Assembly: GCA_019090405.1 (NCBI GenBank)
Contig: JAHRVZ010000311.1
Span: forward strand, 1-9,225
Direction of reading: 5' to 3'
Source of the DNA: Paracoccaceae bacterium
Lineage (GTDB): Bacteria; Pseudomonadota; Alphaproteobacteria; Rhodobacterales; Rhodobacteraceae
Length of the DNA: 9,225 nt
Below, piece after piece: positions 6,131 to 9,225 of this stretch. Position numbers and translations under genes: made by a program. Under the pieces are notes generated by a model. It saw nothing but the letters and a program-made list of their open reading frames with translations, was not told the DNA's origin and did not search any database. Position 1 is the stretch's first letter; each line of letters starts with the position of its first letter.

Positions 6131-7144
6131 ATGACAAACGCATTCACTGAAATGCTGAAAACCCATGATGTGATTCTTGCGGATGGTGCGACCGGCACAA
6201 ACCTGTTCAATGCCGGGCTTGAGGCCGGCGAAGCTCCGGAACTTTGGAATACCGAAAATCCACACAAAATCACTGCGATGTATCAGGGCGCGGTTGATGC
6301 AGGCAGTGACCTGTTTCTAACCAATACATTTGGCGGTACTGCTGCGCGCCTGAAACTGCACGACGCCCAACACCGCGTGCACGAATTGTCCCGCATCGGT
6401 GCTGAACTTGGCCGCAATGTTGCCGACAAGACCGACCGCACGATCATTGTTGCCGGTTCTGTCGGACCGACGGGCGAGATTATGGAACCTATTGGCCCTC
6501 TCAGCCATTCCCTGGCGGTTGAAATGTTTCACGAACAGGCAGACGGGCTTAAGGCTGGGGGCGTCGACATCCTATGGGTCGAAACCATAAGTGCCGCCGA
6601 AGAATTCCGCGCCGCCGCCGAGGCATTTGCGCTGGCCGACATGCCATGGTGCGGCACGATGAGCTTTGACACCGCCGGGCGCACCATGATGGGCATCACC
6701 TCCTCGGAAATGGTGAAACTTGTCGAAGACCTGGACACGCCTCCGCTTGGGTTTGGCGCCAATTGCGGCACCGGAGCTGCGGATATCCTGCGTACCGTTC
6801 TTGGCTTTAGCGCTCAGGGGACAGAACGCCCGATCATATCCAAAGGCAATGCCGGCATCCCGAAATATGTCGATGGTCACATTCATTACGATGGCACCCC
6901 TGCCCTGATGGCGGATTATGCCGTGATGGCACGCGACAGCGGCGCAAAGGTTATTGGGGGCTGTTGTGGCACAATGCCAGAGCATCTGCGCCATATGCGT
7001 GAGGCACTGGATACCCGGCCGCGGTCTGGCCTTCCGACATTGGAGCAGATCTCTGAAACGCTTGGCGCATTCAGTTCGGAATCCGATGGCACCGGCGACA
7101 GCGTTGCCCCTGAACGTAAAACACGACGTCGTCGCCGGGGCTAA
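6131..7144 (+). CDS. bmt: Homocysteine S-methyltransferase (BHMT/MetH N-terminal type)
   Basis: A 337-residue Pfam S-methyl_trans barrel that transfers a methyl group to homocysteine to make methionine. It opens with ILADGATGTNLF (15-26), and NTFGG (65-69) and GSVGPTGE (109-116) follow. The zinc-binding cysteines are C212 in GANCGTG and C278/C279 in GGCCGT. It ends in an unusual Arg-rich tail, KTRRRRRG. It has neither the pterin nor the cobalamin domain of full-length MetH. Databases often name these betaine-homocysteine methyltransferases. In Rhodobacterales an alternative is the homocysteine module of a methionine synthase split into separate proteins. The corrinoid-type protein starting at 9155 favours the second reading. 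AGGA (6119-6122) supports the start. Confidence 0.88.
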   Translation: MTNAFTEMLKTHDVILADGATGTNLFNAGLEAGEAPELWNTENPHKITAMYQGAVDAGSDLFLTNTFGGTAARLKLHDAQHRVHELSRIGAELGRNVADKTDRTIIVAGSVGPTGEIMEPIGPLSHSLAVEMFHEQADGLKAGGVDILWVETISAAEEFRAAAEAFALADMPWCGTMSFDTAGRTMMGITSSEMVKLVEDLDTPPLGFGANCGTGAADILRTVLGFSAQGTERPIISKGNAGIPKYVDGHIHYDGTPALMADYAVMARDSGAKVIGGCCGTMPEHLRHMREALDTRPRSGLPTLEQISETLGAFSSESDGTGDSVAPERKTRRRRRG

Positions 7145-7159
7145 CCTTTTTCGTTTGCT

Positions 7160-7759
7160 TCAAATCGGTTTACGCCCGACAAAGTCGATAAGCGCCGAGC
7201 GACCGGAATGGCCCGGCCCTTCGTCGATTTCAGCGTCATAATCCTCAAGCAACAAAACCTCAAAGCCTTTGAACGCATCGCTTAACAGGGCTTTGGTGTA
7301 CATATTTTCGGCCACGCCCGGACCACCGGTATTGTAATTCAACTGTCGTGGGACATAGCCGTGCAACATTAGCAACCCTGCAGGAACAAGAGCGCCACGC
7401 ATCCAGTCAAACATCTGTTTCTGCAACACCGGTCCGGCGAACTGAATGAACACTCCGACAACAACGTCAAATTTTCGAGACCAATCCCAGTCTTCTACGC
7501 CAGACAGGTTGAATTCGACCTCTGCACCACGTTCTGCGGCCAAATCCAATGACTTGGCAAGCGCCACGCCAGAGGCGTCAAACGCTGTCACATCATGGCC
7601 AAGGGACGCCAAGTAGACCGAATTGCGCCCTTCCCCATCCGCGACACACAACACACGCGATTTCTTTGGCAGCAGCCCGGCGGTGCGCTTCAGAAACTCT
7701 GCCGGTTCTTTGCCAAACTGATACCCCGGCAGACTATAACGTCGATCCCATTTATCCAA
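7160..7759 (-). CDS. Class I SAM-dependent methyltransferase, TehB/thiopurine-like
   Basis: A 199-residue Rossmann-fold methyltransferase of unknown substrate. Motif I reads VLCVADGEGRN (36-46), where GCGEGRN is more usual, with the acidic D61 at the end of the second strand (TAFDAS). The opening WDRRYS..GYQFGKEP is typical of small methyltransferases often annotated as tellurite-resistance-like. The start is TTG: a full AAGGAGG site lies 8 nt upstream and the conserved WDRRYS follows at once, while no in-frame ATG fits. It converges on the homocysteine methyltransferase with only 15 nt between stops and lies 117 nt downstream of the radical SAM gene, so those two may be cotranscribed. Substrate unknown. 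Confidence 0.85.
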   Translation of the reverse strand: MDKWDRRYSLPGYQFGKEPAEFLKRTAGLLPKKSRVLCVADGEGRNSVYLASLGHDVTAFDASGVALAKSLDLAAERGAEVEFNLSGVEDWDWSRKFDVVVGVFIQFAGPVLQKQMFDWMRGALVPAGLLMLHGYVPRQLNYNTGGPGVAENMYTKALLSDAFKGFEVLLLEDYDAEIDEGPGHSGRSALIDFVGRKPI

Positions 7760-7765
7760 AAACTG

Positions 7766-7777
7766 ATCCTCCTTAAC
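7766..7777 (-). promoter_or_regulatory. Strong ribosome binding site that fixes a TTG start
   Basis: The minus strand reads AAGGAGG 8 nt before TTG at 7759-7757. This complete Shine-Dalgarno match decides the start of the small methyltransferase, which has no usable ATG. Confidence 0.8.
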
Positions 7778-7876
7778 TGTATCTAATCAACAGGTCCGCA
7801 AATGCAAAAGTCGGATTTCAGGACATTTGTGAAATACACGCAATCCACGAACCGTCACTAACACCTGATCACACAG

Positions 7877-8953
7877 CTAAAACAACGAATACTGCCGATC
7901 AGTTTCGGGATTGCGAAACAGATCACAGCGCAGCGGTGCGGTATTGCCATCCAGTCCCAACCGTCGTGTCGCAGCCTTAAACCGTTGCGCCACCATTTGC
8001 GCATAGACCCCTTCGCCGCGCATCCTTTGCCCCCACCGGGGATCATAGTCGCGGCCCCCGTACATTTCACGCAGCCGCGCCATCACCCGCGCTGCCCGCC
8101 CCGGTTCATACTCTGCCAGCCAGTCCTGCCATAGCTCGGACACTTCGCGCGGCAGGCGCAACATGATCCAGCTTGCCGCATCTGCCCCTGCCTCTTTGCC
8201 CGCCTCAAGCAGCGCCTCAAGTTCGTGATCCGTCAACCCCGGTATGACCGGCGACGTCATGACGCGCACCGGCACACCTGCCTGAACCAAACGCTCGATC
8301 AGTTGCAACCGCCGCTTTGGTGAGGGCGCGCGCGGCTCCATCCGGCGGCAAAGATCCGCGTCCAGCGTGGTCAGCGAAACCCCGACGCGCACCAGACCCT
8401 TTGCCGCCATCGGTCCCAGAATATCAAGATCGCGTTCGATCATCGCACCTTTGGTGACAATCGCCACGGGGTGATTGAACTCGGCCAATACCTGCAGGCA
8501 GGATCGGGTGATTTTGTATTCTTTTTCAATCGGTTGATAAGGGTCGGTATTGGTCCCAATCGCAATCGGAGCAACCTTGTAGCGTCGCGCGCTTAACTCA
8601 TGCCGCAGCACATCCGGCGCGTTAGGACGTGCCACCAGCCGGGTTTCAAAATCCAGCCCCGGTGACAGTCCCAGATAGGCATGTGTTGGACGCGCAAAAC
8701 AATAGATACAGCCATGCTCGCATCCCCGATACGGGTTGATCGAGCGGTCAAACGGCAAATCAGGTGATCGGTTATAGGTGATCAGGCTGCGCGCCGCTTC
8801 GCAGCTGACCTGAGTTTGAAATCCGGGCCGGTCTTCGGGAATGTCCCAACCGTCACCAACCTCGACCCGTGCAAGATCAAAACGTCCGGTGACATTGTTC
8901 AGTGCACCGCGTGCGCGGCGTCTGTCCTTATCTATGCCAGTTTCGGAAATCAT
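7877..8953 (-). CDS. PA0069-family radical SAM protein (spore photoproduct lyase-like fold)
   Basis: A 358-residue radical SAM protein from the chosen start. The iron-sulfur cluster motif CxxxCxxC appears as CEHGCIYC (C78, C82, C85), preceded by SPDLPFDRSINPYRG. IGTNTDPYQPIE (about 132-143) and VTKGAMIERDLD are typical of the PA0069/SplB-like group, whose substrate is not established. I place the start at 8953 because the sequence then opens ISETGIDKDRRRARGA, as related proteins do as I recall them. An in-frame ATG pair at 9001/8998 has an AGGAA site, but would add 16 residues with rare-looking codons and no family resemblance. The ATG at 8953 has no ribosome binding site, but a possible promoter 8 nt upstream suggests a leaderless message. 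Product family confident, start uncertain. Confidence 0.87.
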   Translation of the reverse strand: MISETGIDKDRRRARGALNNVTGRFDLARVEVGDGWDIPEDRPGFQTQVSCEAARSLITYNRSPDLPFDRSINPYRGCEHGCIYCFARPTHAYLGLSPGLDFETRLVARPNAPDVLRHELSARRYKVAPIAIGTNTDPYQPIEKEYKITRSCLQVLAEFNHPVAIVTKGAMIERDLDILGPMAAKGLVRVGVSLTTLDADLCRRMEPRAPSPKRRLQLIERLVQAGVPVRVMTSPVIPGLTDHELEALLEAGKEAGADAASWIMLRLPREVSELWQDWLAEYEPGRAARVMARLREMYGGRDYDPRWGQRMRGEGVYAQMVAQRFKAATRRLGLDGNTAPLRCDLFRNPETDRQYSLF

Positions 8954-8960
8954 GGCCGTA

Positions 8961-8989
8961 AATATGGAACAAACCACGAACACATGCAA
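8961..8989 (-). promoter_or_regulatory. Candidate promoter giving a leaderless radical SAM transcript
   Basis: On the minus strand TTGCAT (8989-8984) and CATATT (8966-8961) are 17 nt apart. The ATG at 8953 begins 8 nt after the -10 element, just where transcription would start. That would explain why this start has no Shine-Dalgarno sequence. Matches to consensus are modest (3/6 and 4/6). Confidence 0.3.
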
Positions 8990-9005
8990 TCGCTGCATCA
9001 TCTTC

Positions 9006-9085
9006 CTGCAATATCTTCATTGGAAATTCTCTGAAATCAGCCGTATAGGTCGGTTGCAGAACCGCCAATGTCGCAAATATTGCAG
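9006..9085. repeat. Separated 9-bp inverted repeat in the divergent region
   Basis: CTGCAATAT (9006-9014) and ATATTGCAG (9077-9085) are perfect inverted copies, 62 nt apart, flanking the proposed plus-strand promoter. A dimeric regulator could use both, but in a region this size a chance match is possible. Confidence 0.3.
9020..9049 (+). promoter_or_regulatory. Candidate promoter for the corrinoid-type protein gene
   Basis: TTGGAA (9020-9025) and TATAGG (9044-9049) are 18 nt apart, each matching 4 of 6 consensus bases. Transcription from near 9056 would give a leader of about 100 nt containing the hairpin at 9114-9131. Confidence 0.3.
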
Positions 9086-9113
9086 TGGTTTCGCCCATAG
9101 AGGTCAAAAAAGG

Positions 9114-9131
9114 AGAGACCAACCGGTCTCT
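9114..9131 (+). repeat. Perfect hairpin just upstream of the corrinoid-type gene
   Basis: AGAGACC (9114-9120) and GGTCTCT (9125-9131) form a 7-bp stem with an AACC loop, 23 nt before the start codon and 9 nt before its AAGGAA site. An A-run (9106-9111) precedes it. On the minus strand this would give hairpin plus T-run, so an intrinsic terminator for transcription leaving the downstream gene leftward is a second possibility. Confidence 0.55.
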
Positions 9132-9154
9132 AATCAAGTCAAGGAATCGCGCGC

Positions 9155-9225
9155 ATGTCGGAACAAGATGACATCATCCTGTCGGAATTGAATGACGACG
9201 AACTGGTCGAACAGATGTTTGACGA
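9155..9225 (+). CDS. Corrinoid (B12-binding) methyltransferase protein, N-terminal fragment (runs off the window)
   Basis: Only 23 codons are visible, reading MSEQDDIILSELNDDELVEQMFD. The start has AAGGAA (9141-9146) 8 nt upstream. The peptide matches, from memory, the opening of stand-alone corrinoid proteins (MtbC/MetH cobalamin-module type) of Rhodobacterales, in which an acidic leader is followed by a helical cap and then a B12-binding domain with DxHxxG. None of that domain is in the window. If right, it carries the methyl group between a methyl-folate donor and the homocysteine methyltransferase encoded 2 kb upstream. The call rests on a short peptide. Confidence 0.6.
   Translation, partial: MSEQDDIILSELNDDELVEQMFD

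Noticed and set aside
5591..6265. A 224-codon minus-strand open frame opposite the zeta gene
   Set aside because: It lies antisense to the zeta gene and the start of the homocysteine methyltransferase, resembles no protein, and is explained by the codon pattern of the genes on the other strand.

Overview
The window looks like a piece of an alphaproteobacterial chromosome, most likely Rhodobacterales (Roseobacter group). Four things point there: the RNase E N-terminus; an F1-ATPase inhibitor zeta subunit, which is an alphaproteobacterial protein; a separate homocysteine methyltransferase close to the start of a stand-alone corrinoid-type protein; and a PA0069-type radical SAM protein with the sequence style of that group. 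Assignment is from recognised protein families only; no database was searched. It reads as core chromosome: no insertion sequence, phage gene, tRNA, rRNA or CRISPR array was seen.

Layout. Positions 1-61 (minus) are the first 20 codons of rne. A gene-free stretch (62-527) follows, unusually rich in perfect inverted repeats, and is probably the promoter and leader of rne. From 5493 down to 528 all genes are on the minus strand: purC, purS, purQ, then a DctB-like sensor histidine kinase and an NtrC/DctD-like response regulator. purS and purQ share one base (TGATG). The kinase starts 36 nt after purQ, so the two-component pair may be read partly from the purine promoter. A divergent region at 5494-5665 separates purC from the plus-strand zeta subunit gene (5666-5983), followed by a homocysteine S-methyltransferase (6131-7144). 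Convergent to the latter is a small class I SAM methyltransferase (7160-7759, TTG start), then a radical SAM protein (about 7877-8953), both minus. At 9155 a plus-strand gene begins whose 23 visible residues resemble the N-terminus of methyltransferase-associated corrinoid (B12-binding) proteins; it runs off the window.

How the genes work together. purC, purS and purQ supply steps of de novo purine synthesis. The sensor/regulator pair should respond to a periplasmic ligand, by family resemblance a C4-dicarboxylate. The regulator has lost the sigma-54 contact loop (GAFTGA) and has a rearranged Walker B motif, so it probably does not act as a standard sigma-54 activator. The homocysteine methyltransferase together with the corrinoid protein suggests a methionine synthase whose domains are separate polypeptides. 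These two points, and the structured rne leader, are the most interesting parts of the window.
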